DNA from: Collinsella sp. AF20-14LB
GTDB lineage: Bacteria > Actinomycetota > Coriobacteriia > Coriobacteriales > Coriobacteriaceae
Reading direction: 5' to 3'
Assembly: GCF_003459505.1 (NCBI RefSeq)
Contig: NZ_QRWD01000026.1
Span: forward strand, 1 to 17,914
Length of the DNA stretch: 17,914 nucleotides
The notes beneath the pieces were generated by a model. The model worked only from the letters and a program-made list of their open reading frames with translations, was not told the origin of the DNA and made no database searches. Of the stretch, positions 6,318 through 15,261 are shown in pieces. Position 1 is the first letter of the stretch, and each line of letters begins with the position of its first letter. The translations under genes and the position numbers were made by a program.

Positions 6318-8120
6318 ATGTCTCAGAGAAGCACCAGCCCGCTCAAACGCTCAACCGTGCGCCGCACGCTGCAGCGTTTTTGGGATGTCACGCGCACGCA
6401 GCCGCTGATCGTCTTTCTCTCGGTGTTCTCGTCGGCGGGCTACATCTTTTTGCTCACGTTTGCCAACACCTACGTTATGGCCCTCATCGTCGATCGTGTC
6501 CAGGCCGGCCCCGTAGCGGGCGACCAGGTGTTTGAGGTCTTCGGTCCCTACATTTTGGCGCTCGTGCTCGTCAACCTGGTGGGTCAGATTCTCTCCAAGC
6601 TACAGGACTACACCGTCTACAAGCTCGAGATTGCGGGCAACTATCACCTGGCGCGCCTGTGCTTTGACACGCTCTCCAATCAATCCATGACATTCCACAC
6701 CAGCCGCTTTGGCGGATCGCTCGTGAGCCAGACGAGCCGTTTTATGAGCGGCTACACGGGTCTGGTCGACGTGACGGTGTATTCGCTCATTCCCACCATC
6801 ACCTCGGTTGTCTGCACGGTGACGGCGCTCGCTCCGGTGGTGCCCACATTTACCGTGATCCTGGTGGGCATCATGGTCGTCTACATCGCGTTTGTCTGGC
6901 TTATGTACAAGCACATCATGCCGCTTTCGGCCGCGACGTCCGCCGCGCAAAACAAGCTCTCGGGCGTGCTGTCCGACGCGGTCACGAACATCCTGGCTGT
7001 CAAGACCTGCGGGCGCGAGGACTTTGAGCGCGACCTGTTCGATGCCGCCGACCGTGCCGCGCGCGATGCCGAAACGGTATCGATGCACGCCATGATGCAG
7101 CGCAACTTTACGACCTCGGGCCTTATCGTCATCACCATGGCCGTGGTGAGTGTGTTCGTGGCGGGCGGCAACGCGTGGTTTGGCATCTCGGCCGGCTCGC
7201 TCGTCATGATCTTTACCTACACGTATAACCTCACCATGCGTCTGAACTACGTGAGTTCCATGATGCAGCGCATTAACCGCGCGCTGGGTGACGCCGCCGA
7301 GATGACGCGCGTGCTGGACGAGCCGCGCCTGGTGGCGGACGACGAGCATGCTCCCGAGCTCAAAGTGACCGAGGGCGCGATCGATTTTGAGCACTTGAGC
7401 TTTGCATACCGTGACGCCGCGGCGGGCGATAGCGTGTTCGACGACCTGACGCTCCATGTGCCGGCGGGCCAGCGCGTGGGCCTGGTGGGTAAATCGGGCT
7501 CGGGCAAGACGACGCTCACCAAGCTGCTGCTGCGCCTGGACGATGTTCAGGGCGGCCGCGTACTCGTGGACGGTCAGGATGTCTCGCGCTGCACGCAGCA
7601 GAGCCTGCGCCGCCAGGTTGCCTACGTGCCGCAGGAGGCGCTGCTGTTCCACCGCTCCATTCGCGAGAATATCGCCTACGGCCGCCCCGACGCCACCGAC
7701 GAGCAAATTCGCGAGGCGGCGCGCCTGGCCAATGCCCTGGAGTTTATCGACCGCCTACCCCATGGCTTTGACACCATGGTGGGCGAGCGCGGCGTCAAGC
7801 TTTCGGGCGGCCAGCGCCGGCGCGTGGCCATTGCCCGTGCCATCCTCACCGACGCGCCGATTCTGGTACTCGACGAGGCGACGTCTGCCCTCGATAGCGA
7901 GTCCGAGGCGTTGGTGCAGGAAGCTCTCGAGAACCTGATGCGCGGCCGCACCTCCATTGTGGTGGCGCATCGCCTGTCCACCGTGGCGGCGCTCGACCGC
8001 ATCGTGGTACTGGCGGATGGCGAGATCGTCGAGGACGGCACGCATGTGCAGCTCGTCGAGGCGGGCGGCGAGTACGCGAGCCTGTGGAGCCGTCAGACCG
8101 GCGCATTCTTGGAGGCGTAA
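6318..8120 (+). CDS. ABC transporter, fused permease and ATP-binding half-transporter
   Basis: This 600-residue protein is an exporter-type half-transporter that should work as a dimer in the cytoplasmic membrane. The N-terminal part (about 20-320) has six predicted membrane helices. The ATPase domain follows, with Walker A GKSGSGKTT (391-399), signature LSGGQ (495-499), Walker B ILVLDEATSALD (from 515, with E520 as the catalytic base) and the H-loop His H551. All key residues are intact. The ATG at 6318 is chosen over one at 6282 because AAAGGAAG (6307-6314) precedes it. It has no same-family neighbour, so it is either a homodimer or pairs with a product encoded elsewhere. The substrate cannot be read from the sequence; lipid, peptide or drug export are all possible for this family. 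Confidence 0.92.
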   Translation: MSQRSTSPLKRSTVRRTLQRFWDVTRTQPLIVFLSVFSSAGYIFLLTFANTYVMALIVDRVQAGPVAGDQVFEVFGPYILALVLVNLVGQILSKLQDYTVYKLEIAGNYHLARLCFDTLSNQSMTFHTSRFGGSLVSQTSRFMSGYTGLVDVTVYSLIPTITSVVCTVTALAPVVPTFTVILVGIMVVYIAFVWLMYKHIMPLSAATSAAQNKLSGVLSDAVTNILAVKTCGREDFERDLFDAADRAARDAETVSMHAMMQRNFTTSGLIVITMAVVSVFVAGGNAWFGISAGSLVMIFTYTYNLTMRLNYVSSMMQRINRALGDAAEMTRVLDEPRLVADDEHAPELKVTEGAIDFEHLSFAYRDAAAGDSVFDDLTLHVPAGQRVGLVGKSGSGKTTLTKLLLRLDDVQGGRVLVDGQDVSRCTQQSLRRQVAYVPQEALLFHRSIRENIAYGRPDATDEQIREAARLANALEFIDRLPHGFDTMVGERGVKLSGGQRRRVAIARAILTDAPILVLDEATSALDSESEALVQEALENLMRGRTSIVVAHRLSTVAALDRIVVLADGEIVEDGTHVQLVEAGGEYASLWSRQTGAFLEA

Positions 8121-8183
8121 ACGTCTCGGACGTGGGACAATTGTGCCCATAAGTTTATTGTGCCGTTGAGCCGAGGAGTCGTT

Positions 8184-8849
8184 ATGCCACGCGAGACCAA
8201 TGCCGCCAAGCGCGAGCGCGCCATCGAGGTGTGTGAGCGCCTCAACCGTCGCTATGGCCCGGTCGAGTGCTTTTTGGACCACGAGAATCCCTTCCGCCTG
8301 CTGATCGCGGTGCTGCTTTCGGCGCAAACGACCGATGCGCAGGTCAACAAGGTGACGCCGCGGCTGTTTGCCCAGTGGCCCACGCCCGAGGCCATGGCCG
8401 GGGCGAGCGTAGCTGACGTGGCAGACACCATCAAGTCGCTCGGCTTCTACAAGAGCAAAGCCAAGCATGCCGTCGAGGCCGCGCAGATGATCGTCGCCGA
8501 CTATGACGGCGAGGTGCCGGCCGACATGAAGGAACTCGTGAAGCTGCCGGGCGTGGGACGCAAGACGGCGAACATCGTGCTCAACGTGGGGTATGGCATC
8601 GTGGAGGGTATTGCGGTGGACACGCACGTCAACCGCATTGCGCACCGCCTGATGCTGAGTCCCAAGACGCATGCCAGGGAACCGCTCAAGACCGAGCAGG
8701 ATCTGCTCAAGATTTTGCCGCACGAGTATTGGGAGTCGGTCAACCATCAGTGGATCACCTTTGGCCGCGAGATCTGCGACGCCCGCAAACCCAAGTGTGA
8801 CGAGTGTCCGCTGGCAGATTTGTGCCCCAGCGTGCGCGTTTTGGGGTAG
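8184..8849 (+). CDS. nth: Endonuclease III (DNA glycosylase/AP lyase)
   Basis: Endonuclease III removes oxidised pyrimidines and cuts the resulting abasic site in base-excision repair. The 221-residue protein has the helix-hairpin-helix LPGVGRKTA (121-129) with catalytic lysine K127, the motif VDTHV with catalytic D146, and a complete [4Fe-4S] ligand set C198-x6-C205-x2-C208-x5-C214. Length is normal. The ATG at 8184 follows GAGGAG (8173-8178). An imperfect dyad with an ACAATTGT core at 8133-8149, between the ABC gene and this one, could be a regulatory site. It is followed by mfd, so repair genes are adjacent. It contrasts with the MutY-like gene at 1130, which belongs to the same superfamily but has lost its cluster. 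Confidence 0.97.
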   Translation: MPRETNAAKRERAIEVCERLNRRYGPVECFLDHENPFRLLIAVLLSAQTTDAQVNKVTPRLFAQWPTPEAMAGASVADVADTIKSLGFYKSKAKHAVEAAQMIVADYDGEVPADMKELVKLPGVGRKTANIVLNVGYGIVEGIAVDTHVNRIAHRLMLSPKTHAREPLKTEQDLLKILPHEYWESVNHQWITFGREICDARKPKCDECPLADLCPSVRVLG

Positions 8850-8916
8850 CTGCCCGGTGCGCGCCGGCGCGTCCGCCCCATGCGTTACCATGACAAACAA
8901 TAGTTTTGATGTACGA

Positions 8917-8944
8917 CCCGCCGAGCTTGCCCCGGCGGGCTTTT
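8917..8944 (+). terminator. Terminator after nth, lying in the mfd leader
   Basis: CCCGCCG (8917-8923) pairs with CGGCGGG (8933-8939), followed by C and TTTT. It lies 26 bases before the mfd start codon. Either it ends nth transcription and mfd starts from a promoter squeezed around it, or it acts as an attenuator on mfd. Confidence 0.75.
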
Positions 8945-8969
8945 GGCGTTGCGATGCCGGAGGAACAGC

Positions 8970-11900
8970 ATGCTCATTCACCGTATAGCCGCGCAGCTCT
9001 ACACTGCCGAGGCGCTGCAGACCGTCGAGGCCGGACTCGATGCCGGCGAGGACGTGACGTTGGCCGTGTCGCAGTCGGGTCGCACGCTTATGGCGGCCGC
9101 CCAGTTTGCGCGCCGTCCGCGTCCCACGGTCTATATCGTGAGCGGCGAGGACGCTGCCGATCGCGCCGCGCGCAGCCTGGCCGCCTATGTGGGCCTGGCG
9201 CACGTGTGCCGCTTTCCCGAGCGCAAGGACTACCCGTGGCGCGAGCAGGCGCCCGACGATGCCGTGGTGGCGCAGCGCTGCGAGGCCCTGGGACGCATCG
9301 TGCGCGGTGACAACTGCATTATGGTTGCCTCGGCCCGCGCGTTGCTGCGTTGCGTGCCGCCAGTCGAGAGCCGCTACTGGGAGTCCACGACCTTTGCGGT
9401 GGGCGAGGAGATCCCTTTTGACGAGGTGCCGCAGCGCCTGGTGGGCATGGGCTATACCAATGCCGGTGCCGCCGACGCGCCCGGCCTGTTCCGCGTGCAC
9501 GGTGATACCGTCGAGGTGTTCCCCGCGCAGGAGAAGGCACCCGTGCGCATTGAGTTCTTTGGCGACGAGATTGATCGCATCCGCCGCATGGTGAGTTCCA
9601 CGGGGCAGACCATCGGCAACGAGGACAGCATCGAAATCTTCCCCTGCCGCGAGCTGGCGCTCACCGACGAGGCCGTTCACAACATGCACGTGGCGCTCTA
9701 CCGCGCCAGCCAGGACGACAGTAAGCTGGCGGCGCTGCTCGAGATGGTGGATGCACGCATCGTCACGCCCGAGCTCGACCGCTTTTTGCCGGTGATGTAC
9801 GGCCAGACCGTGAGCCCGCTGTCGCATGTGAGCGGCCAGGCGCTCGTGGTGCTGTCCGAGCCGCGCTCGCTGTTCGACGACTGCCTGCGCGCCTACGAGG
9901 ATATCGAGGCACGCGCCGGCGAGGCGGGGATTGACCGCTTGGACGGTCTGTACGTGCGCGCCCAGCAGCTCGACTTTGGTGCCCAGCAGCGCTTGAACTA
10001 CGTGAGCTTGATTCGTGCCGGTGGTGCGGTGACGGCAGAGCTCAAGATTGAGCAGCCGGCCATCGCGGGCTCGGACAATCGCTTTATGACGCGCATCCAG
10101 GAGGTCGTGGGCAAGCGCTATGCCTGCGTGTTTGCCATCCCCGACCGCGGTGCACGCGAGTCGATGGAGCTCACCTTTGGCGACGAGGGCATCACCTTTG
10201 AGGAGTCGCTGACGGCCGCCCCCGAAAACGCCGGCGTTATCGGCGACCGCGTGCGCGTGGCGGCGGCGGATTCTGCCGACCGTGCTGTCCGCCAACAGGC
10301 CCATGCCTCAATTCGTGAGCGCCGCGCCGACGCGCTCAACGCCCGCTCGCTCGAGGCGGGCGCGGCCCAGGCTGCCGCCGGTGCCGCTGTGCCCACCATC
10401 TCGCGCGGGCGCGTGACCTTTGTGGATGCCGCCCTGCCGCAGGGCGTGGTGGTGCCCGATGCCAATCTGGCCGTGTTCTCGATCGCCGACCTCAACGCCC
10501 GCATGGACGCCAACCGCGCCCGCAGCCGCCGCAAGGTGGACATTACGCAGATCACCTTCCCCTTTAAGCCGGGCGACTACGTGGTGCACGCAACGCATGG
10601 CATCGCGCTCTTTAGCGAGATCGCGCGCCAGGAAGTGGGCGGCAAGGAGCGCGACTACTTTTTGCTGGAATATGCCGATGGCGACAAGCTCTACGTGCCG
10701 CTCGAGCAGGTCGACCGCATCACGCGCTATGTTGGCCCCGACGGCGACAAGCCGCGCCTGACCAGGCTCAACACCGCCGACTGGACGCGTGCCACCAACA
10801 AGGCGCGCAAGAACGCCAAAAAGCTGGCGTTTGACCTGGTCGATCTGTATACGCGCCGCTCGTCGATTACCGGTATCGCCTGCCCGCCCGACACGCCCGA
10901 GCAGATCGAGATGGAGGAGAGCTTTCCCTACGACGAGACGCGCGACCAGCTAGAGGCCATCGCCGATATTAAGGCCGATATGGAGGCGCCCAAGCCCATG
11001 GACCGCCTGCTGTGCGGCGACGTGGGCTTTGGCAAGACCGAGGTCGCCCTGCGCGCGGCGTTTAAGTGCGTGGACTCCGGCCGCCAGGTCATGGTGCTCT
11101 GCCCCACGACTATTCTTGCCCAGCAGCACTACGAGACGTTCTTTGAACGCTTTGCCCCGTTTGGCCTTGAGGTCGAGGTGCTCAGCCGCTTTCGCACGCC
11201 GGCGCAGCAAAAGCGCGCACTCAAGGCGTTTGCCGAGGGCACGATTGATGTGCTCATCGGCACACATCGCCTGCTTTCGGCCGATGTGAACCCCAAGAAC
11301 CTGGGCCTGGTGATCATCGACGAGGAGCAGCGCTTTGGCGTGCAGCACAAGGAGCAGCTCAAGAACCTGCGTGAGCAGATCGACGTGCTCACGCTTTCGG
11401 CAACGCCCATCCCGCGTACCATGCAGATGGCAACGAGCGGCGTGCGCGACATGAGCCTGATCACCACGCCGCCGACCGGGCGCCGTCCCGTGATCGTGCA
11501 CGTGGGGGAGTACGACCCCGACGTGGTGAGCGCGGCGATTCGCCTGGAGGTGGGTCGCGGCGGACAGGTGTACTACGTGTCCAACCGCGTCAAGACCATC
11601 GATGACGCTGTGGCACGCGTGCACGAGGCCGCGCCCGAGGCGCGCGTGGGCGTGGCGCACGGCAAGATGAGCCCGCGCGAGGTCGAGGACGTGATGATCG
11701 AGTTCGCGACCAAAAAGATCGATGTGCTCATCGCCACGACCATCGTGGAGAGTGGCATCGACAACGCGACCGCCAACACGCTCATCATCGAGGACTCGCA
11801 GCGCCTGGGTCTGGCACAGCTTTACCAGCTCAAGGGCCGTGTGGGCCGTTCTGTCACGCAGGCCTACGCGTACTTTATGTTCCCGGGCGAGCTGCCGCTC

Positions 11901-12602
11901 ACCGAGGAGGCCACGGCGCGCCTGACTGCACTTTCCGAGTTCCAGGACCTGGGCAGCGGCATGCGTATCGCCATGCGCGACCTGGAGATTCGCGGCGCCG
12001 GTTCGCTGATGGGCGCTGAGCAGCACGGCAACCTGTCGAGCGTGGGCTTTGACCTGTTTACGCAGATGTTGGGCCAGGCCGTGGCCGAGGCGCGCGGCGA
12101 TGACGATGCCGGCGTGGAGGCGGCGAGCGTGGGCATTAATCTGCCTGCCGATTACTTCTTGTCCGAGGAGTACCTGCCGGCGGTGGACCAGCGCGTGCTC
12201 GTGTACCGCAAGCTCGCGGCGGCCGAGGACCTGGAGAGCATCGACGAGGTGCAGGAAGAGACCGAGGCCGCGCACGGTGAGCTGCCGTTGGCGGGGCTCA
12301 ACCTGTTCAACCGCGCGCGCATCCGTATCCGCGGCGAGCGCCTGGGGCTCGAGAGCGTCACGCTCAGCGGTGGGCGCATTACCTTCCTGGGGGTTGACGT
12401 TCCCAAGAAGGTAGCCTTTGAGTTTAAGAATCGGTACGGCGCGGTGAACTTCCCCAAGAGCCGCAAGCTGTCGGTGCCCTACAAGGCGGGCGCCGGTGCG
12501 GGCAGCGGCCTGGGTCGCGGTCTCGATGCCAACGACGGCACCGGCCCCGTGGCAGCCGCCCTCATGCTGCTGCAGCAGCTGGGTGCGAGCGACGACGACT
12601 AA
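8970..12602 (+). CDS. mfd: Transcription-repair coupling factor Mfd
   Basis: Mfd is a DNA translocase that removes RNA polymerase stalled at lesions and recruits UvrA. The 1210-residue product has the expected order. A UvrB-like N-terminal region (about 1-400) includes VRIEFFGDEIDRIRRM. The RNA-polymerase-interacting domain begins at FKPGDYVVHATHGIA (from about 532) and runs through LYVPLEQVDRITRYVG. Two RecA-like motor domains carry Walker A GDVGFGKTE (683-691) and the DEEQ box (784-787), followed by the RAD-type segment and C-terminal TRCF domain. The ATG at 8970 follows GGAGGAAC. The linker before the RNA-polymerase domain (about 417-530) is long and alanine-rich, and the C-terminus ends in a glycine-rich stretch and an acidic tail, making it somewhat longer than the roughly 1150 residues usual in the family. 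All motor motifs are intact. Confidence 0.97.
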   Translation: MLIHRIAAQLYTAEALQTVEAGLDAGEDVTLAVSQSGRTLMAAAQFARRPRPTVYIVSGEDAADRAARSLAAYVGLAHVCRFPERKDYPWREQAPDDAVVAQRCEALGRIVRGDNCIMVASARALLRCVPPVESRYWESTTFAVGEEIPFDEVPQRLVGMGYTNAGAADAPGLFRVHGDTVEVFPAQEKAPVRIEFFGDEIDRIRRMVSSTGQTIGNEDSIEIFPCRELALTDEAVHNMHVALYRASQDDSKLAALLEMVDARIVTPELDRFLPVMYGQTVSPLSHVSGQALVVLSEPRSLFDDCLRAYEDIEARAGEAGIDRLDGLYVRAQQLDFGAQQRLNYVSLIRAGGAVTAELKIEQPAIAGSDNRFMTRIQEVVGKRYACVFAIPDRGARESMELTFGDEGITFEESLTAAPENAGVIGDRVRVAAADSADRAVRQQAHASIRERRADALNARSLEAGAAQAAAGAAVPTISRGRVTFVDAALPQGVVVPDANLAVFSIADLNARMDANRARSRRKVDITQITFPFKPGDYVVHATHGIALFSEIARQEVGGKERDYFLLEYADGDKLYVPLEQVDRITRYVGPDGDKPRLTRLNTADWTRATNKARKNAKKLAFDLVDLYTRRSSITGIACPPDTPEQIEMEESFPYDETRDQLEAIADIKADMEAPKPMDRLLCGDVGFGKTEVALRAAFKCVDSGRQVMVLCPTTILAQQHYETFFERFAPFGLEVEVLSRFRTPAQQKRALKAFAEGTIDVLIGTHRLLSADVNPKNLGLVIIDEEQRFGVQHKEQLKNLREQIDVLTLSATPIPRTMQMATSGVRDMSLITTPPTGRRPVIVHVGEYDPDVVSAAIRLEVGRGGQVYYVSNRVKTIDDAVARVHEAAPEARVGVAHGKMSPREVEDVMIEFATKKIDVLIATTIVESGIDNATANTLIIEDSQRLGLAQLYQLKGRVGRSVTQAYAYFMFPGELPLTEEATARLTALSEFQDLGSGMRIAMRDLEIRGAGSLMGAEQHGNLSSVGFDLFTQMLGQAVAEARGDDDAGVEAASVGINLPADYFLSEEYLPAVDQRVLVYRKLAAAEDLESIDEVQEETEAAHGELPLAGLNLFNRARIRIRGERLGLESVTLSGGRITFLGVDVPKKVAFEFKNRYGAVNFPKSRKLSVPYKAGAGAGSGLGRGLDANDGTGPVAAALMLLQQLGASDDD

Positions 12603-12658
12603 CGGGTCGACGTTGCAAACGCCCCATTTGGGTAATCTGACCCCATCGGAAGGAAAGC

Positions 12659-13522
12659 ATGTTCGGGTATATCTATAAGAAAGATGCCGCTGCTATCGCG
12701 GTCATCCTGGCCTTTTGTCTGCTCGTCGGGTCTTTTTTCGATTACCAGATCTCGAGTGCGCTGTTTAACTCGTCTAGCCTGTTTGGCCGCTTTGTCGAGG
12801 CGGCCGGCGAGCTGCCGTTCGAGCTGACGGCGAGCGTCGCGGGCATTATGCTCGTGCGCTCGGCACGTCCCGATTCCAAGGCGAGCAAGTGGCTCGCCGC
12901 GCTAGGCGTTCTGATCAACGTGGCCCTGGTCGGCTACGAGATTATCGGGTCGCTGCGCGTCGGCGGCAAGCTTATTGCGTTTCAGCTGGTTTTGACGTTT
13001 GCATTGGTCATCGCGGCCAACCTTGTTGTCTATCGCCTTACGCGCGACACCGCGCCCGACGAGCTTACGCGCTGGGCGTTGATGGTGCTTGCCGTGTGGG
13101 TCGCTCAGGCCATCATCCTCAACGTGGTTGTCAAGCCGCTGTGGTCGCGCCCGCGCATGCGCGTGATCGAGGTCACGCCGGGGCTCAATTTTCAGCCGTG
13201 GTGGGTAATCGGCAACCCCGACAAGTGGAGCTATATTGCGGCCGGCGTAATCAAGGACGGCTTTAAGTCGTTCGCGAGCGGGCACACCGCGCATGCGGCA
13301 ATCGGCCTTATGCTTGCGGGGCTTCCCGCGGCGGCCTTTACGGAAAAGCCTTCGCGTCGTCGCGTGGTCTTTTGGGTCGCCGCTGTGGTTGCGGCGCTCG
13401 TCGCCTTTGGTCGCATCGTGATCGGTGCGCACTTTTTGAGTGACGTGAGCTGCGGCTTTGCCTTGGTGCTGGCGCTTGAGTGCCTTGCCGCGCGCATTGC
13501 TTATCCGGGCGGCGTACAATAG
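12659..13522 (+). CDS. PAP2 superfamily membrane phosphatase
   Basis: This 287-residue integral membrane protein has six or more hydrophobic segments, the first at about 10-30. It has the three parts of the PAP2 acid-phosphatase active site: K159 with RP at 164-165, SGH at 207-209 (H209 as catalytic His), and R252-x5-H258-x3-D262. The lysine-to-RP spacing is four residues rather than the usual six. PAP2 membrane enzymes dephosphorylate lipid phosphates such as phosphatidic acid, phosphatidylglycerol phosphate or undecaprenyl pyrophosphate. The segment between motifs I and II is long, which could alter specificity. Start: ATG with GGAAGGAAA just upstream, 56 bases after mfd. The substrate is not known. 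Confidence 0.85.
   Translation: MFGYIYKKDAAAIAVILAFCLLVGSFFDYQISSALFNSSSLFGRFVEAAGELPFELTASVAGIMLVRSARPDSKASKWLAALGVLINVALVGYEIIGSLRVGGKLIAFQLVLTFALVIAANLVVYRLTRDTAPDELTRWALMVLAVWVAQAIILNVVVKPLWSRPRMRVIEVTPGLNFQPWWVIGNPDKWSYIAAGVIKDGFKSFASGHTAHAAIGLMLAGLPAAAFTEKPSRRRVVFWVAAVVAALVAFGRIVIGAHFLSDVSCGFALVLALECLAARIAYPGGVQ
13515..13520 (+). promoter_or_regulatory. Possible -10 box for the aldolase gene
   Basis: TACAAT overlaps the last codons of the PAP2 gene, 48 bases before the next start codon. No matching -35 box at normal spacing was found. A small CGGGC/GCCCG hairpin (13538-13551) lies between it and the ribosome binding site. Confidence 0.25.
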
Positions 13523-13567
13523 CCCCATCTGAATCATCGGGCTCGTGCCCGGCTAGAGAGGATTACC

Positions 13568-14593
13568 ATGCTCGCGTTCAACAACGACTATTCCCACGGC
13601 GCACATCCGGCAGTGCTGCAGACGCTCGTCGACACCAATATGGAGCCGCAGCCCGGCTACGGTACCGATGCACACACCGAGCGTGCCAAGCAGCTCATTC
13701 GTGAGGCCTGTCAGGCACCCGATGCCGACGTATTTTTCCTGGTAGGCGGCACGCAGGCCAACGCGACGGTGATCGACATGCTGCTCGCGCCCTACGAGGG
13801 CGTCGTTGCCGCCGAGACCGGCCACGTCGCCTGCCACGAGGCGGGTGCCATCGAGTTTGGCGGCCACAAGGTGCTCACCATCCCCGGCTACGAGGGCAAG
13901 ATGCATGCCGAGGATCTCGAGAATTATATCCAGGTGTTCTACGAAAACGAGAGCTACGAGCACACGGTGTTTCCGGGCGCGGTGTACGTGAGCCTGTCGA
14001 CCGAGTACGGCACGCTGTACTCCAAGGCCGAGCTCGCGGCGATTCACGCGGTGTGCCAGAAGCGCGAGATTCCGCTGTTTGTGGATGGCGCCCGACTGGC
14101 CTATGCGCTGGCAGCCGATGAGTGCGACATTACCCTGCCCGAGCTGGCGCAGCTGTGCGACGTGTTCTACATCGGCGGCACCAAGTGTGGCGCGCTTTGC
14201 GGCGAGGCCGTGGTGTTTTGTGGCATGCACGCTCCGGCGCATCCCATTCCGCGCATTAAGCAGCACGGCGCGCTGTTGGCCAAGGGTCGCCTAACGGGCG
14301 TCCAGTTTGAGGCGCTCTTTACCGATGGCCTGTATTTTGAGATTGGCCGCCAGGCGATTGAGACGGCGCAGGCGCTTCGTCGCGTGCTGCACGAGCGCGG
14401 CTACCAGTTCTTCTTGGAGACGCCCACCAACCAGCAGTTTGTGATTCTGCCCAACGAGGACATGGTGCGCATTCGCGAGCACGCCTCGATCGAGTACTGG
14501 GAAAAGTACGACGAGACCCACACGGTGGTGCGCTTTTGCACCAGCTGGGCCACGACGCAGGAGGATATCGACGCGTTGGCGGCGGTTCTGTAG
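13568..14593 (+). CDS. Threonine aldolase family PLP-dependent enzyme (beta-eliminating lyase fold)
   Basis: This 341-residue protein matches low-specificity threonine aldolases, which split threonine or allo-threonine to glycine and acetaldehyde with pyridoxal phosphate. It opens with the family motif FNNDYSHGAHPAV and has the cofactor-binding loop FFLVGGTQAN. D173 in FVDGARLAYAL should contact the cofactor ring nitrogen, and K206 in YIGGTKCGAL should bind the cofactor as a Schiff base. Length is normal. Start: ATG after AGAGAGG (13556-13562). It lies 45 bases after the PAP2 gene and is followed by a hairpin that overlaps the leader of the acetyltransferase gene. Related enzymes in this fold include phenylserine aldolases and tryptophanase-like lyases, so the exact substrate is open. 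Confidence 0.87.
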   Translation: MLAFNNDYSHGAHPAVLQTLVDTNMEPQPGYGTDAHTERAKQLIREACQAPDADVFFLVGGTQANATVIDMLLAPYEGVVAAETGHVACHEAGAIEFGGHKVLTIPGYEGKMHAEDLENYIQVFYENESYEHTVFPGAVYVSLSTEYGTLYSKAELAAIHAVCQKREIPLFVDGARLAYALAADECDITLPELAQLCDVFYIGGTKCGALCGEAVVFCGMHAPAHPIPRIKQHGALLAKGRLTGVQFEALFTDGLYFEIGRQAIETAQALRRVLHERGYQFFLETPTNQQFVILPNEDMVRIREHASIEYWEKYDETHTVVRFCTSWATTQEDIDALAAVL

Positions 14594-14610
14594 GTTGATG
14601 TGACGAGGAG

Positions 14611-14655
14611 GGCCGCCTTGCGCCTGGGTTTGGCGCGGGGCGGCCTTTGCTTTTG
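14611..14655 (+). terminator. Terminator or attenuator between the aldolase and acetyltransferase genes
   Basis: GGCCGCC (14611-14617) pairs with GGCGGCC (14639-14645) with an inner GCGCC/GGCGC stem, followed by TTTGCTTTT. It ends only 16 bases before the next start codon, so it can limit readthrough into the acetyltransferase gene. Confidence 0.75.
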
Positions 14656-14670
14656 AGGGAGAAGGGCTGT

Positions 14671-15261
14671 ATGACCGAGATGTCCGAGCCGACGATTCGC
14701 CTGGCGACGCCCGATGATGCGCCGGCGTTGCTTGCCATCTATGAGCCGTATGTGCGCCAGACGGCGATTACCTGCGAATACGAGGTGCCGAGTGTTGAGG
14801 AGTTCGCCGGGCGCATCGAGCGCACACTCAAGCGCTATCCGTATCTGGTGATGGAGCTGGACGGGCGTCCGGTAGGTTATGCCTATGTGAGTCCGCTCAA
14901 CAGCCGCGAGGCCTATGACTGGTCGGTCGAGACGTCGATCTACCTGGCGCGCGACGTGCGCCACGGCGGGCTGGGCCGCAAGCTGCACGATGCGCTCAAG
15001 CAGTGCCTGATCGCGATGGGCATCACCAACATGTGCGCGCTCATTGCCGTGCCGCACGACAAGGACGATGAGTACCTGACGCACAACAGCCAGGACTTCC
15101 ATGCCCATATGGGATATCGCCTGGTGGGTGCCTTCGACCGCTGCGCGCAAAAGTTCGGCCGCTGGTACGACATGTGCTGGATGGAGCTGGTCCTAGCCGA
15201 GCGCACACCCAACCAACCCAAGCCGACCTGGTTCCCCGACCTCCCCAAACCTGCCATTTAG
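14671..15261 (+). CDS. GNAT family N-acetyltransferase, phosphinothricin/methionine type
   Basis: This 196-residue enzyme has the GNAT fold. It opens with TIRLATPDDAPALLAIYEPYV, continues with RPVGYAYVSPLNSREAYDWSVETSIYL (66-92), and has the acetyl-CoA loop R97-x-x-G100-x-G102. The pattern IYEPYV with later YVSPL..R.AYDWSVE is typical of the Pat/Bar-like and methionine-sulfone acetyltransferase group, which acetylate amino-acid-like amines. ATG 14671 is chosen because GGGAGAAGGG lies just upstream; an ATG three codons later is a possible alternative. The last four codons and the stop lie inside an inverted-repeat sequence, so the C-terminal tail (after about 178, proline-rich) may have been reshaped by that repeat. 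The substrate is not known. Confidence 0.88.
   Translation: MTEMSEPTIRLATPDDAPALLAIYEPYVRQTAITCEYEVPSVEEFAGRIERTLKRYPYLVMELDGRPVGYAYVSPLNSREAYDWSVETSIYLARDVRHGGLGRKLHDALKQCLIAMGITNMCALIAVPHDKDDEYLTHNSQDFHAHMGYRLVGAFDRCAQKFGRWYDMCWMELVLAERTPNQPKPTWFPDLPKPAI

Noticed and set aside
7755..10304. An 849-codon open frame on the - strand opposite the ABC gene, nth and mfd
   Set aside because: It is antisense to three well-supported genes with strong family motifs. Long antisense frames are expected where third codon positions are mostly G or C. The translation is low-complexity and matches no family.
10950..12275. A 441-codon - strand frame opposite mfd
   Set aside because: It is a shadow of the helicase domains; the translation is His/Leu/Ala-rich without motifs.
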